The position numbers were made by a program, and so were the translations under genes. From positions 62,001 through 126,000 of the forward strand of contig NZ_FYBQ01000003.1 of NCBI RefSeq assembly GCF_900186125.1: DNA of 64,000 nt, written 5' to 3'. Numbering within the stretch: the first letter of the stretch is position 1; every line of letters begins with the position of its first letter. Shown here one piece after another: positions 33,826 to 42,739 of this stretch. The stretch comes from Listeria goaensis. Lineage in GTDB: Bacteria; Bacillota; Bacilli; Lactobacillales; Listeriaceae. Below the pieces are notes generated by a model that was not told where the DNA came from, made no database searches, and worked only from the letters and a program-made list of their open reading frames with translations.

Positions 33826-34628
33826 TTATAAATTGATTTTGTACGGTTTAGCCAAGCATAGCCTAAACCAATCACAAGGCCTCCACCTACAAAGTTTCCT
33901 AAGAAAGCGAGTGATAAGTTTGTCGCAACACTTCCAGCTGTCATCGCTGCTAAATGGCCACCTGAGGCAAAGAACGCAAGCGAGAACGAAGAAAAGTTTG
34001 CGATAACGTGCTCAAATCCTAAGAAAGCGAAAATGAAAATGATGAAAATCATGGCGATGACTTTTCCAGCATCGTCTTTCATACGAAGCGTACATAACAC
34101 CGCTGTATTTACAACGATATTAGCAAAAATTCCTTCTACAAAAATTTGCATAGGTGCCTTTTCAAGCTTTCCACTTACTGCTGTGAATAAAAAGTGATCA
34201 GCAGGTAAATTATGGAATGTCGATGTTAAGGAAACAAGATATCCCGCACAAATACCACCAATTAAGTTGAAAATAACGCAAAGGAATAAAATTTGTAGCG
34301 CTTTTCCTGGACGTACAATTTTTTGGTAAACGCCTGTTGTCATATACATCATATTTGATGTCCCCAGTTCAGCGTTCATGTAAATAATCATCACGAGCGA
34401 CCAGCTAAACATAAAGGCATACACAATTTTGCCAAGCCCAAGTGCGTAATGGTCCACTTTATCACCAATCATAACGGCGACTGCTGTACCTAGTGTGAGG
34501 AATAAACAAGCCAGCATGGCACGAACGATATAGCGAATAACACTATTATTTACTAAATCAATTTTCTTCTTCGTGCTGTAATCAATCTTCTGCATTAATG
34601 GACTACTTTCGATATCCAAATCTTTCAT
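33819..34628 (-). CDS. Formate/nitrite transporter family channel
   Basis: About 270-residue pentameric anion channel with six helices. FNT hallmarks: TVAVMIGDKVDHYALGLGKIVYAFMFSWSLVMI, the NMMYM segment after AELGTS, and LGNFVGGGLVIGLGYAWLN near the C-terminus (NFVGG replaces the usual NxxGG). Start is uncertain: TTG 34634, ATG 34628 and TTG 34619 are in frame; TTGGAG is best spaced for TTG 34619 (MDIESSPLMQ), while ATG 34628 is given here. I recall an FNT gene close to metX in L. monocytogenes. Confidence 0.88.
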   Translation of the reverse strand: MKDLDIESSPLMQKIDYSTKKKIDLVNNSVIRYIVRAMLACLFLTLGTAVAVMIGDKVDHYALGLGKIVYAFMFSWSLVMIIYMNAELGTSNMMYMTTGVYQKIVRPGKALQILFLCVIFNLIGGICAGYLVSLTSTFHNLPADHFLFTAVSGKLEKAPMQIFVEGIFANIVVNTAVLCTLRMKDDAGKVIAMIFIIFIFAFLGFEHVIANFSSFSLAFFASGGHLAAMTAGSVATNLSLAFLGNFVGGGLVIGLGYAWLNRTKSIYKD

Positions 34629-34750
34629 CTCCAACTCAAATAAATTTAATATTCACGATTTAAAAGTGCAATAACTTGTTCATTGTATCACGTTTCATTT
34701 GCATTGAAAATAGCGAATTTTGAGTAAAGCGTTATCATTTTCATTTTAAT

Positions 34751-34784
34751 AAAAAAGCACTAGAAATTTTAGTTTCTCTAGTGC
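34751..34784 (-). terminator. Terminator of the DUF1269 gene
   Basis: GCACTAGAGAAACT / TTTCTAGTGC stem-loop followed on the minus strand by TTTTTTATT; about 50 nt after the stop. Confidence 0.75.
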
Positions 34785-34813
34785 CTGTCTAATTTTGCGT
34801 ATTACGTTTTGTT
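34785..34813. repeat. Sequence shared with the 229-bp repeat element
   Basis: This 29-nt stretch matches 36883-36911 at 25 of 29 positions (common parts GTCTAATT, TGCGT and TACGTTTTGTT). Both are noncoding, which suggests a fragment of the same dispersed element. Confidence 0.5.
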
Positions 34814-34832
34814 GTGCCCGCAAGCTAAATTC

Positions 34833-35375
34833 TTATTTCTTAAACCATTTTTTCTTCGCCGTGTCGCCTGCTGCTTGTTCAGCTGCTTGCGCTTCACGAA
34901 TTTCGTTTTGAACAAGTTCTTCGTCCATGCGCGCAATATTTCCTTTTAGGTCGCCGTAAACAACATCATTGACGATTTCGCGATCTGTTTCTGTTGCAAT
35001 TAAAATGATGCCGGTTGCGCCTTCTGGAATTGTTTCAAGCGTTTTTTCAAAAACAGTCATCGCACTTTTTACTTCCCCGGCATCTTGCATGGAGCCAACA
35101 ACGCTACCTACTACCCAGCCGAGTAAAACGCCTAAAGGACCGCCTAGAATGCCGATAAGCATACCAATCAGGCTATCTTTTATATTTTTATCCGCCCCAG
35201 TAAAATCGATAAAATCTTTTGCATTTAGTTTAGCACCTTTATCATGCTTTAAAACAGCCATTTGATAGCCGCGAATTTTCCCTTCCGTATGTAGACGTTT
35301 CATCTCCGAAAAGCCTTGATAAGCAACACTTTCCTCTGAGAAATTCATAATGATGACAGATTTTTCTTTTTTCAT
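34833..35375 (-). CDS. DUF1269 family protein
   Basis: 180-residue protein of unknown function. The centre is a long Gly-rich hydrophobic stretch (LIGMLIGILGGPLGVLLGWVVGSVVGSM) flanked by two soluble alpha/beta parts, KSVIIMNFSEESVAYQGFSEMKRL at the start and GATGIILIATETDREIVND later; the tail is Ala/Gln/Lys-rich. This matches the DUF1269 domain, often stress-associated. ATG 35375 follows GAAGGAGG; the frame is open to 35393. Confidence 0.8.
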   Translation of the reverse strand: MKKEKSVIIMNFSEESVAYQGFSEMKRLHTEGKIRGYQMAVLKHDKGAKLNAKDFIDFTGADKNIKDSLIGMLIGILGGPLGVLLGWVVGSVVGSMQDAGEVKSAMTVFEKTLETIPEGATGIILIATETDREIVNDVVYGDLKGNIARMDEELVQNEIREAQAAEQAAGDTAKKKWFKK

Positions 35376-35490
35376 GCCAATTTCCTCCTTCAAGTTTTAT
35401 ACTCTCTCCTTATCCCCCAAAATGCCGAAATGAAAACACTAGCATTTTAAACAAACACGTCATACACTAAAAGGGAAGGGAGTTGTTACA

Positions 35491-36351
35491 GTGAATCAAA
35501 AAACCTTTATTTTTTCTGAAAAAAATGGCCTAAAATTAGCCGCAGACCTCATAACGCGAGATACGCCAAGTGCTAAAACGGTCATTTATTTTCACGGTGG
35601 CGGCCTACTATACGGCACTAGGAGCGACCTAGACAAGGCCTACATCCAGCAATTTTTGGACGGCGGATACAACCTTTTACTGGTCGACTACCGGCTCGCG
35701 CCTGAAACGAAACTGCCAGAAATTTACGAAGATATCCAGGATGCCATTTTATGGTTTGAAAAAGAAGCAACGGAAACGCTGTCACTTCCACAAAATGATT
35801 TTGCATTGTTCGGTCGTTCAGCCGGTGCTTTTCTTGCACTGCTCGCGGCAACCGATCCAACTTTGCCACATCCATTTGCGGTTTTGTCTTTCTACGGCTA
35901 TTTTACAGCAAATGCCGCTTTCTTGCACGAAGAAACTGCTTACTTTCAATCCTTCCCGAAAATTAGCGACTCGCTAAAAGACACGATGATTCACCCCGAA
36001 CCAATTGTCACAGGTTCCGTTGATAGCCGCTACCCGCTTTATATTTACGCGAGACAAAACGGGGTATGGCAAGAGCTTGTTTTTGGGGAAAACGCTGAAA
36101 TACAAACTATTGACACATTCGATTTAGTTCCCGAGCGCGATTTTCATTTTCTGCCGCCACTTTTTTTGGCCCATAGTTTTGCTGACCAAGATGTACCAAT
36201 TTCTGAGTCGGAGACGCTTAAAAATGGCACGCTAGAAAGTGAACTTTACACCGTACACAATTTGCCGCATGATTTTGATACGAACACGCCTGAAACAGAC
36301 GGGCGCCTTGCGTATGAAGCCGCAATTCGTTTTTTAAACAAAATTGTTTAA
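35491..36351 (+). CDS. Alpha/beta hydrolase, HSL-like esterase
   Basis: 286-residue cytosolic esterase. Oxyanion motif YFHGGGLLYG, LLVDYRLAPETKLPEIYEDIQDA (typical of the hormone-sensitive-lipase branch), nucleophile GRSAGAFLAL, Asp in SFADQDVP and His in HNLPHDFD. GTG start with AAGGGAG 8 nt upstream. Convergent with a small membrane protein gene with a 4-nt overlap. Substrate unknown. Confidence 0.88.
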   Translation: MNQKTFIFSEKNGLKLAADLITRDTPSAKTVIYFHGGGLLYGTRSDLDKAYIQQFLDGGYNLLLVDYRLAPETKLPEIYEDIQDAILWFEKEATETLSLPQNDFALFGRSAGAFLALLAATDPTLPHPFAVLSFYGYFTANAAFLHEETAYFQSFPKISDSLKDTMIHPEPIVTGSVDSRYPLYIYARQNGVWQELVFGENAEIQTIDTFDLVPERDFHFLPPLFLAHSFADQDVPISESETLKNGTLESELYTVHNLPHDFDTNTPETDGRLAYEAAIRFLNKIV

Positions 36352-36701
36352 TGTTTTTTACGGGTGTAGTCGGTGAAAATATAGGCGCCAATTAACAGGC
36401 AGATGAAGCAGCAAATCGGGCGAAAGTAAACGCCTGAAAAGCTTGGTGAAAAGAGCAATCCTATAATAATGCCGAACACCCATAAAATTAAAGCGACAAA
36501 TAGAAAAAAGTCATTTTCTTTAGCTAAAATAATTAAAATGCCAGCGATAAACATGGCAACTGATAAAATGAACCCCGCTACTTTAGCAAGATTTTCCGGC
36601 ATTCCAAAAAGACTCTCTGGTGGGACATCAGATTTGGCAAACCAAGATAAAAGCCCTAAAATCGAGCCTTGAATTGAAAGAACTCCTGCAAATACACGCA
36701 T
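36348..36701 (-). CDS. Small multi-pass membrane protein
   Basis: 117 residues with four hydrophobic segments (about 3-20, 40-60, 65-83, 92-112), including VAGFILSVAMFIAGILIILAK and FVALILWVFGIIIGLLF, ending in YTRKKH. GGGTGATA before the ATG. The stop overlaps that of the convergent esterase. No family recognised. Confidence 0.7.
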   Translation of the reverse strand: MRVFAGVLSIQGSILGLLSWFAKSDVPPESLFGMPENLAKVAGFILSVAMFIAGILIILAKENDFFLFVALILWVFGIIIGLLFSPSFSGVYFRPICCFICLLIGAYIFTDYTRKKH

Positions 36702-36740
36702 ATTATCACCCGCCTAAACTAAATATCTCTTTTCTAAGTA

Positions 36741-36969
36741 AAATAAGGTAGACGTTTTTGTCTACCTCAGACTGATGACAAACAGCAATCTTCGGAGTTT
36801 TTGCCTCCGTTCCGCTCCTCACGTACTCCAGTACGCTCCGGTGCGGTACTCGGCAATGCGTAAGAATCTCACCATTTGTCAACAGTCTAATTGTGCGTGG
36901 TACGTTTTGTTTGGCTTAAGTTTAGAGTTTTTCTACAAACTGAGGTAGACTTTTTTGTCTACCTTATTT
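36741..36969. mobile_element. 229-bp MITE-like element with 30-nt terminal inverted repeats
   Basis: The left end (36741-36770) and right end (36940-36969) are exact inverted repeats except for the 6-nt centre of each arm; each arm is itself a hairpin (GGTAGAC-N6-GTCTACC). Inside, CAGACTGATGACAAA (36768-36782) pairs with TTTGTCAACAGTCT (36875-36888), and CGTACT-CC-AGTACG forms a further hairpin. There is no coding frame of note and no clear target duplication. It sits between a membrane protein gene and the AI-2E family gene. MITE, or a large structured RNA, are the two readings. Confidence 0.6.
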
Positions 36970-36973
36970 TTAT

Positions 36974-38140
36974 TTAATCCTTTTTCGATTCAATTTGCTC
37001 GTATTCGCTTTCTGGTTGTTCGCCGTATAGCCCGGAAACTCGTTTAAACCAGATGAAAATGTGAGTTACGATAACTTTTAGTACGGCATAGCCTGGTACT
37101 GCGAAGATAACGCCTAAAACGCCAAATAGTTTTCCCGAAACGAGGATGACGAATAAAATCGTAATCGGATGCACTTTGAGCGATTTGCCCATCACTTGTG
37201 GCGAAATAAATTTCCCTTCGAGAAGTTGTACGACAACCCAGACAACAATCAGTTTAAGTAACAACCACGGAGAAGTGACGGTAGCGATAATAAGCGCCGG
37301 CGTAATCGCAATTGCTGGTCCTAAATACGGCACAATACTTGTAAAGGCCGCAATAATCGCTAGCGTGAGAGCGTAAGGAAGTCCGATGATGAGATAGCCG
37401 ATGAAAAGCAGAATCCCAATGCAGAAACTTACGATAATCTGACCGCGAATGTAGGAACTGATTTGGTGGTTTGCTTCAGAGAACACTTGTCGCGTATGTG
37501 CGCGTCCATTCACTGGAAGCATTTTTAAAATGAAATCCGGCAGCTTTTTCCCATCTTTCAACAAATAGAAAAGCACAAGTGGCGTAGTGACAATCGCAAG
37601 GACAACTTCCGTTACTGTTCCAACAATATTCCCGATGCTGTCAATCGCGCTATTTACAAAGCTCGTTCCCTTTTCAGAAAATGTTTTCATGATGTCGCTC
37701 ATATTGTTCGAAATTCGTTCTTTTATTTGATCAAAAAGTGGGGACTGGGTAAACTCGTTAAATCTGTCCGTAATTTGGTTCCAATATGTAGGAAATGTTT
37801 TGACCAAACTCACGATTTGATCCCGAACAGCTGGAATGACAAAACTGAAAACAATCACGATAATGCCGATGATAACAATGTACAGAAGCCCAATTGCCCA
37901 GCCACGATGCCAACCTTTCCGCTCTAAAAAATCAATTATCGGGTTGAAAAGATAATACGAAATACCTGCTAAAATGATGGGCGCCGCAATTGTTTCGAGC
38001 ACAACCATCAGCGGGTGAAAAATAAACGATATTTTCGTGAGCACATAAATATCGAGCGCTACTAGTAAAAAAATGAGTAGCCCTAATACAAATTTATTTT
38101 CAATAAAAAATTGTTTAAACTTGGAAAATGTTCCTTTCAT
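36974..38140 (-). CDS. AI-2E family transporter
   Basis: 388-residue membrane protein with about eight helices, of the AI-2E/YdiK/PerM family. Landmarks: PIILAGISYYLFNPIIDFLERKG near the start, the amphipathic loop VRDQIVSLVKTFPTYWNQITDRFNEF, GYLIIGLPYALTLAIIAAFTSIVPYLGPAIAITPALIIA and GKLFGVLGVIFAVPGYAVLKVI. Some family members export small molecules or act as Na/H antiporters; the true substrate is not known. ATG follows GGTGAAAAG. In Listeria a gene of this type lies near secA2. Confidence 0.88.
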   Translation of the reverse strand: MKGTFSKFKQFFIENKFVLGLLIFLLVALDIYVLTKISFIFHPLMVVLETIAAPIILAGISYYLFNPIIDFLERKGWHRGWAIGLLYIVIIGIIVIVFSFVIPAVRDQIVSLVKTFPTYWNQITDRFNEFTQSPLFDQIKERISNNMSDIMKTFSEKGTSFVNSAIDSIGNIVGTVTEVVLAIVTTPLVLFYLLKDGKKLPDFILKMLPVNGRAHTRQVFSEANHQISSYIRGQIIVSFCIGILLFIGYLIIGLPYALTLAIIAAFTSIVPYLGPAIAITPALIIATVTSPWLLLKLIVVWVVVQLLEGKFISPQVMGKSLKVHPITILFVILVSGKLFGVLGVIFAVPGYAVLKVIVTHIFIWFKRVSGLYGEQPESEYEQIESKKD

Positions 38141-38239
38141 CTTTTCACCTACTTTTTTTTATCCATTATACTGACCTTTTGCTAAAAATTCTCGTTAAAA
38201 TCCCCTTTTCAGCCAAAAATCAGTCTTAAGAAGGAAAAT

Positions 38240-40564
38240 TTAGCCCATAATAAGTCCATCTGGGTCGAGTTCTAAAAGCGCATGCGCGAAAAAGAAATGA
38301 TAGTCCGCTTGAAATTTCTCGAATAAATGGGCGCCTTCTTTTTGATACATCACGAGCGGATCAAGCTGCCCGTATGCACGCAAATGAATCCCTTCGCGTT
38401 GTTGCACCATTTCATCTAAATGGATAACCCACATTTGATCCATCAAATTTAAATATACCTCTTTTTCAATCATGCTAATCGTATTCACAGGAAATTTCCG
38501 GCGCTGTTTTTGATGCCATTCCAGAATTTTCTTGCCTACTTCTTCCGGTTCCATCAATGTCACTTCATCAAAAGTATACGGAAATTTCGTTCCACCAAGC
38601 AGCTCTTTTTGCCGCTCATAAAGTTCTTCTTGTTCAAATTCGTCCTTGGCCTCACGAAACGTTCGTTCAGCAACTTCTAACAAGATTTTTTCAGAAGAAA
38701 TTTCTAACCGGTGTTGCTCTAGCAGACGGTCGCGTTCTTTGTAAACCATCTTGCGCTGCAAATCAATCACTTCATCATACGATAAAAGATCTTTTCGAAG
38801 GTCATAATTGGCGCCTTCAATCCGTTTTTGTGCATCTAAAATAAAGCCATTAATTCTTGATGAGTTAACGGGCTTGCCGTCTTTTGGGTGGCGACGCTTC
38901 AATTTGAAACGATATTTTTCCCATTTCTTACTATCAAATTGCTCTAACAAGTCGTCTTCGATAGACACCATGAATTTGCTGAAACCCGGGTCCCCACGTC
39001 TACCTGAGCGCCCCATTAGCTGCAAATCAATTCGGCGGCTCTCATGTCGCTCCGTGCCGATGACAGCAAGACCGCCAAGCTTATGAACGCTTGGACTAAG
39101 CTTAATATCGGTTCCACGTCCCGCCATGTTCGTCGCAAGTGTCACCATACCAGGTTCACCTGCACGCGCAATAATTTCGGCCTCTTGCGCATGGTTTTTC
39201 GCATTTAACACTTGATGCGGGATACCCGCGTTTGTTAACAATTCGCTAATCCACTCATTGCTTTTGATTGATGAGGTCCCAATTAGGGTTGGCTGGCCCT
39301 TCTCATAGCGCCACGACACTTCGTAAACAATCGCACGCCCTTTTTCTTTTTTGGAATAAAATACATCGTCTGGCATGTCTTCTCGGTTCACTCGCAAATT
39401 GGTTGGGATGACTACCACATCGAGGCCGTAAATCTGCCTAAATTCCTCTTCTTCCGTTTTGGCTGTGCCGGTCATTCCAGCGATTTTTTTATACATCCTA
39501 AAGTAGTTTTGTATTGTAATAGTCGCAAGTGTGCGCGATTCTTCGTTGACTGTTACGCCTTCTTTAGCCTCAATGGCCTGATGGAGCCCGTCATTAAAAC
39601 GGCGTCCCGGAAGCGCCCGCCCAGTGTGCGGATCAACAATGAGCACTTCGTCATTAAGTACGACATAATCTTTATCTTTATGCATCAAATGATGTGCACG
39701 AAGAAGCAGCATCGTAATGCGCAATAACGGCTGATTTTCCGCCGCATAGAGCGAATCTACTTGCCAAAACATTTCAGCCTTTTCAATTCCTGCATCGTTT
39801 AGCCAGACGAGCCTTTTATGTTCATCAATTTCATAATCATCTTTTAACATTTTCGCCATCAACTTATTGGCTTTTTCATACATTGTCAAGTCTTCTTCTT
39901 TATGATCCGAAATAAGAAGCGGTGTGCGCGCCTCATCAATTAAAATCGAATCCGCTTCATCGATTAAAACGAAATCTAGGCCTGTCTGAACTTTATCGTC
40001 TAGCTGCCGCACCATGTTGTCGCGCAAGTAGTCAAAGCCAAATTCAGAAGCGGTGCCGTAAATAACATCCGCAGTATAAATTGCTTTTTTTTGGTCCTTC
40101 TCTAATCCAGCTACATTAAGCGCAACTGAAATCCCTAAATATTCCAGTACCTGTCCAATTTCTTCGCGGTCGCGTCGTGCCAAATATTCATTGGCTGTAA
40201 TTAAATGCACCCGCCCTGAACGCAAAACTTCTATGTACATGACGAAAAGTGAAACGAGGGTTTTTCCTTCCCCAGTTTTCATTTCGGCGATTTTACCGTC
40301 ACCTAAAACGAGGGCTCCAATGAGTTGGACAATAACAGCTTCTAAGCCCACAATTCGTTTTGCTGCTTCTCTGACAAGGGCAAAAATATTAATTTTATCT
40401 CGTAAAGTCATTTCTTGCGTTTCAAATTTTTCGCGCCAAATTCGCGTCTGCTCCTGCAATTCGGCTTGTTCCATGTTGATGTATAAACCTTCTTTGCGAA
40501 CAATTTGTCGCGCGATTTCGCGATATTCGCGAACGATTTTGCGATCATCAAAATTCTGTTTCAT
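38240..40564 (-). CDS. secA2: Accessory Sec translocase ATPase SecA2
   Basis: 774-residue motor ATPase driving export of a subset of proteins, in Listeria including p60 and NamA. DEAD motor: Walker A GEMKTGEGKTLVSLFVMY (about 97-113), Walker B VLIDEADSILIDEARTPLL; preprotein cross-linking region; second motor with NMAGRGTDIKLSPSV and RIDLQLMGRSGRRGDPG; C-terminal wing/scaffold. It lacks the C-terminal Cys-rich zinc linker of SecA1 and is about 60 residues shorter, the mark of SecA2. ATG follows CGGAGGGG. Divergent from iap, its best-known substrate gene. Confidence 0.93.
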   Translation of the reverse strand: MKQNFDDRKIVREYREIARQIVRKEGLYINMEQAELQEQTRIWREKFETQEMTLRDKINIFALVREAAKRIVGLEAVIVQLIGALVLGDGKIAEMKTGEGKTLVSLFVMYIEVLRSGRVHLITANEYLARRDREEIGQVLEYLGISVALNVAGLEKDQKKAIYTADVIYGTASEFGFDYLRDNMVRQLDDKVQTGLDFVLIDEADSILIDEARTPLLISDHKEEDLTMYEKANKLMAKMLKDDYEIDEHKRLVWLNDAGIEKAEMFWQVDSLYAAENQPLLRITMLLLRAHHLMHKDKDYVVLNDEVLIVDPHTGRALPGRRFNDGLHQAIEAKEGVTVNEESRTLATITIQNYFRMYKKIAGMTGTAKTEEEEFRQIYGLDVVVIPTNLRVNREDMPDDVFYSKKEKGRAIVYEVSWRYEKGQPTLIGTSSIKSNEWISELLTNAGIPHQVLNAKNHAQEAEIIARAGEPGMVTLATNMAGRGTDIKLSPSVHKLGGLAVIGTERHESRRIDLQLMGRSGRRGDPGFSKFMVSIEDDLLEQFDSKKWEKYRFKLKRRHPKDGKPVNSSRINGFILDAQKRIEGANYDLRKDLLSYDEVIDLQRKMVYKERDRLLEQHRLEISSEKILLEVAERTFREAKDEFEQEELYERQKELLGGTKFPYTFDEVTLMEPEEVGKKILEWHQKQRRKFPVNTISMIEKEVYLNLMDQMWVIHLDEMVQQREGIHLRAYGQLDPLVMYQKEGAHLFEKFQADYHFFFAHALLELDPDGLIMG

Positions 40565-41033
40565 TTTTTCCCCTCCGTAAAGTTATTATACATCATTCAT
40601 GAATTATTTTAGAGTATTTAATGTTTGTTTATGTTACATGAAACGGAAAGTCTCACTACGTCTTCATTTTACGCCCTGCAAAATGGACATTCTTTTTTTA
40701 TAAATCATTCATAAAAATGAATATTACAATTTGATTAAATTTTTCTATTGTCTTTTTAAAATAGGTTTCCTTTTACGAAACTTTGTTCAACCTTTAGCAA
40801 CTTTTGTTTCTCAACCAAAAGTTCCATGGCAATACGTCAGAAGACCGAGGAATATACGTTCGTGTCCTTCTTTCATTACAGCTTTATTACAACAAGCTGG
40901 TATAGTCCGATATTCCTCGTTTTGAAATCATTCGCTTGTTTGTTTTTTAGCTTTAAACTGGGTAAAATGGGTATTAATCGGTATACATACAAGTTTTAAC
41001 TGAGTTTTTTGAAAAGAGAGGGGTTATACAAAT
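40565..41033. other. Structured 469-bp intergenic region between secA2 and iap
   Basis: AT-rich spacer with no convincing ORF. A perfect 10-bp inverted repeat, CGAGGAATAT (40846-40855) and ATATTCCTCG (40910-40919), encloses 54 nt and is followed by TTTTG, so a long hairpin or a weak terminator of a small RNA is possible. A promoter candidate for iap lies at 40940-40968. Nothing else recognisable. Confidence 0.55.
40940..40968 (+). promoter_or_regulatory. Candidate iap promoter
   Basis: -35 TTGTTT (40940-40945) and -10 TAAAAT (40963-40968), 17-nt spacer, 65 nt upstream of the iap ATG. The -35 is weak and T-rich surroundings make alternatives possible. Confidence 0.4.
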
Positions 41034-42680
41034 ATGAAAAAAGCGACTATCGCTACTGCTACTGCGGGGATTGCCGTAACAGCTTTTGCGGCTCCAACAA
41101 TTGCCTCTGCTAGCAGTGTTGTTGTGGAGTCTGGTGATACATTATGGGGAATTGCGGAAGCCAATGATACGACTGTTGATTCTTTAAAACAATTAAACAA
41201 TTTGGATTCAGATAAGATTTTTCCGGGTCAAAAACTTGTCGTGAGTGAAGTAAAAGAAGAAAAATCTGAGAAATCTGTTTCTGCAACTTGGTTGAACGTC
41301 CGTAAAGGGCCTAGCGTAGACAATCAAATTGTAACATCGCTTAAAGGTGGTACAAAAGTAACTGTTGAATCTACTGAAGCAAACGGCTGGAATAAAATTA
41401 CATTTGCTGACGGAAAAACAGGTTATGTAAATGGAAAATTCTTAGGTGAAGCAAAAGTGGCTGCTCCTGCTCCAAAAGTGGAAAAGGAAACTACTCAACC
41501 AGCTAGTGAACAAAAAGCTGCTCCTGTAGTCGAAGAAGCTAATCTTTCTACTTACACGGTTAAAAGTGGTGACACGCTTTGGGCGCTGTCAGTTAAATTT
41601 GGTACTTCTGTCCAAAATATTATGTCTTGGAATAATTTATCCTCTTCTTCTATTTACGTTGGACAAAACTTAGCTGTAAAAGAAAGTGCTGCCAAAACGG
41701 TTGCACCGAAACAAGCAACAACTGCTCCGGCTGAAACAAGCCAAGTGGCTGAAAAAGAAACAACTAAAGCGCCTGCTGCTGAACAAGTAGCGGTACCGTC
41801 TGTTGATGTGAATGCGTCTAGCTACACGGTTAAAAGTGGCGATTCTTTAAGCAAAATTGCGGGTCTTTTCGGTACTTCTGTTGCTAATTTGAAAGCTTTA
41901 AACAACCTTTCTAGCGATGCTATCGTTGTTGGGGACGTTTTAAAAGTTAAAGGTGAAGTGAAAGCTGCTGCACCTGCTCAAACTGAAAAAGCAGAAGCGC
42001 CTAAACAAGAGACGACAACACAAGCGCCTGCTAAAGTAGAAACGCCACAAGCACCTTCTATCAATACAAATGCATCGAGCTATACGGTTCGTAGCGGTGA
42101 TTCTTTAAGTAAAATTGCTAGCATTTTTGGTACTAGCGTTTCGAAATTAAAAGCTTTAAATGGGCTAACAAGTGATAATTTACAAGTTGGGCAAGTACTT
42201 AAAGTAAAAGGCACTGTTCCTGCTACTAACGTATCGACACCAACAAATACGACTTCAAATACAAGCAAACCAAGTCAAAACACAAATACTGGTTCTAGCC
42301 AAGCAAGCTCAAGTTCGAGCTACAGCGCTTTAATTGCTGAAGCGCAAAAGCACTTGGGTAAAAGTTATAGCTGGGGTGGAAATGGCCCTACTACATTCGA
42401 TTGCTCTGGTTATACTAAATACGTATTTTCTAAAATCGGCGTGAATTTATCTCGCACATCTGGTTCCCAGTACGCTCAAGCAACGAAAGTTTCTGCTGCT
42501 CAAGCGAAACCAGGCGATTTAGTATTCTTCGATTATGGTAGTGGTATTTCACACGTTGGGATTTATGTTGGCGGCGGTCAAATGATCAACGCACAAAACG
42601 CTGGCGTGAAATATGACAATATTTATGGAACTGGCTGGGGCAAATACCTTGTAGGTTTTGGTCGCGTAGCTAATTTCTAA
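41034..42680 (+). CDS. iap: p60 peptidoglycan endopeptidase (invasion-associated protein), four-LysM form
   Basis: 548-residue secreted cell-wall hydrolase needed for septum separation. Signal peptide 1-27 ([19 protein letters not shown]...IASA). Order after that: LysM1 (about 28-72), bacterial SH3 (about 82-140), Pro/Ala/Gln/Glu linker, LysM2 (175-220), linker, LysM3 (262-308), linker, LysM4 (345-392), a short Thr/Asn/Ser stretch, NlpC/P60 domain (about 430-548) with Cys in [13 protein letters not shown] and His in [13 protein letters not shown]. monocytogenes p60 has two LysM and a long Thr-Asn repeat; here the repeat is reduced and two LysM are added. AGAGAGGGG precedes the ATG. Exported by the neighbouring SecA2 in Listeria. 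Confidence 0.95.
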   Translation: MKKATIATATAGIAVTAFAAPTIASASSVVVESGDTLWGIAEANDTTVDSLKQLNNLDSDKIFPGQKLVVSEVKEEKSEKSVSATWLNVRKGPSVDNQIVTSLKGGTKVTVESTEANGWNKITFADGKTGYVNGKFLGEAKVAAPAPKVEKETTQPASEQKAAPVVEEANLSTYTVKSGDTLWALSVKFGTSVQNIMSWNNLSSSSIYVGQNLAVKESAAKTVAPKQATTAPAETSQVAEKETTKAPAAEQVAVPSVDVNASSYTVKSGDSLSKIAGLFGTSVANLKALNNLSSDAIVVGDVLKVKGEVKAAAPAQTEKAEAPKQETTTQAPAKVETPQAPSINTNASSYTVRSGDSLSKIASIFGTSVSKLKALNGLTSDNLQVGQVLKVKGTVPATNVSTPTNTTSNTSKPSQNTNTGSSQASSSSSYSALIAEAQKHLGKSYSWGGNGPTTFDCSGYTKYVFSKIGVNLSRTSGSQYAQATKVSAAQAKPGDLVFFDYGSGISHVGIYVGGGQMINAQNAGVKYDNIYGTGWGKYLVGFGRVANF

Positions 42681-42695
42681 TTGGAACACAGTCTA

Positions 42696-42726
42696 AAGCT
42701 TCCTACAATGTGTAGGAAGCTTTTTT
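42696..42726 (+). terminator. Terminator of iap
   Basis: AAGCTTCCTACA / TGTAGGAAGCTT stem, 3-nt loop, followed by TTTTT. Confidence 0.9.
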
Positions 42727-42739
42727 ATGGAGTGATTAG

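Noticed and set aside
36741-36770. Left arm of the 229-bp element as a simple intrinsic terminator
   Set aside because: No gene ends at this side on the relevant strand and the same hairpin is repeated in inverted orientation at the right end, so the element reading is better, although terminator activity is not excluded.
41034-42680. Repeated Ala/Pro/Thr/Gln linkers in iap as a possible CRISPR or tandem repeat array
   Set aside because: The repeats are coding LysM domains and linkers, in frame, with no spacer structure.
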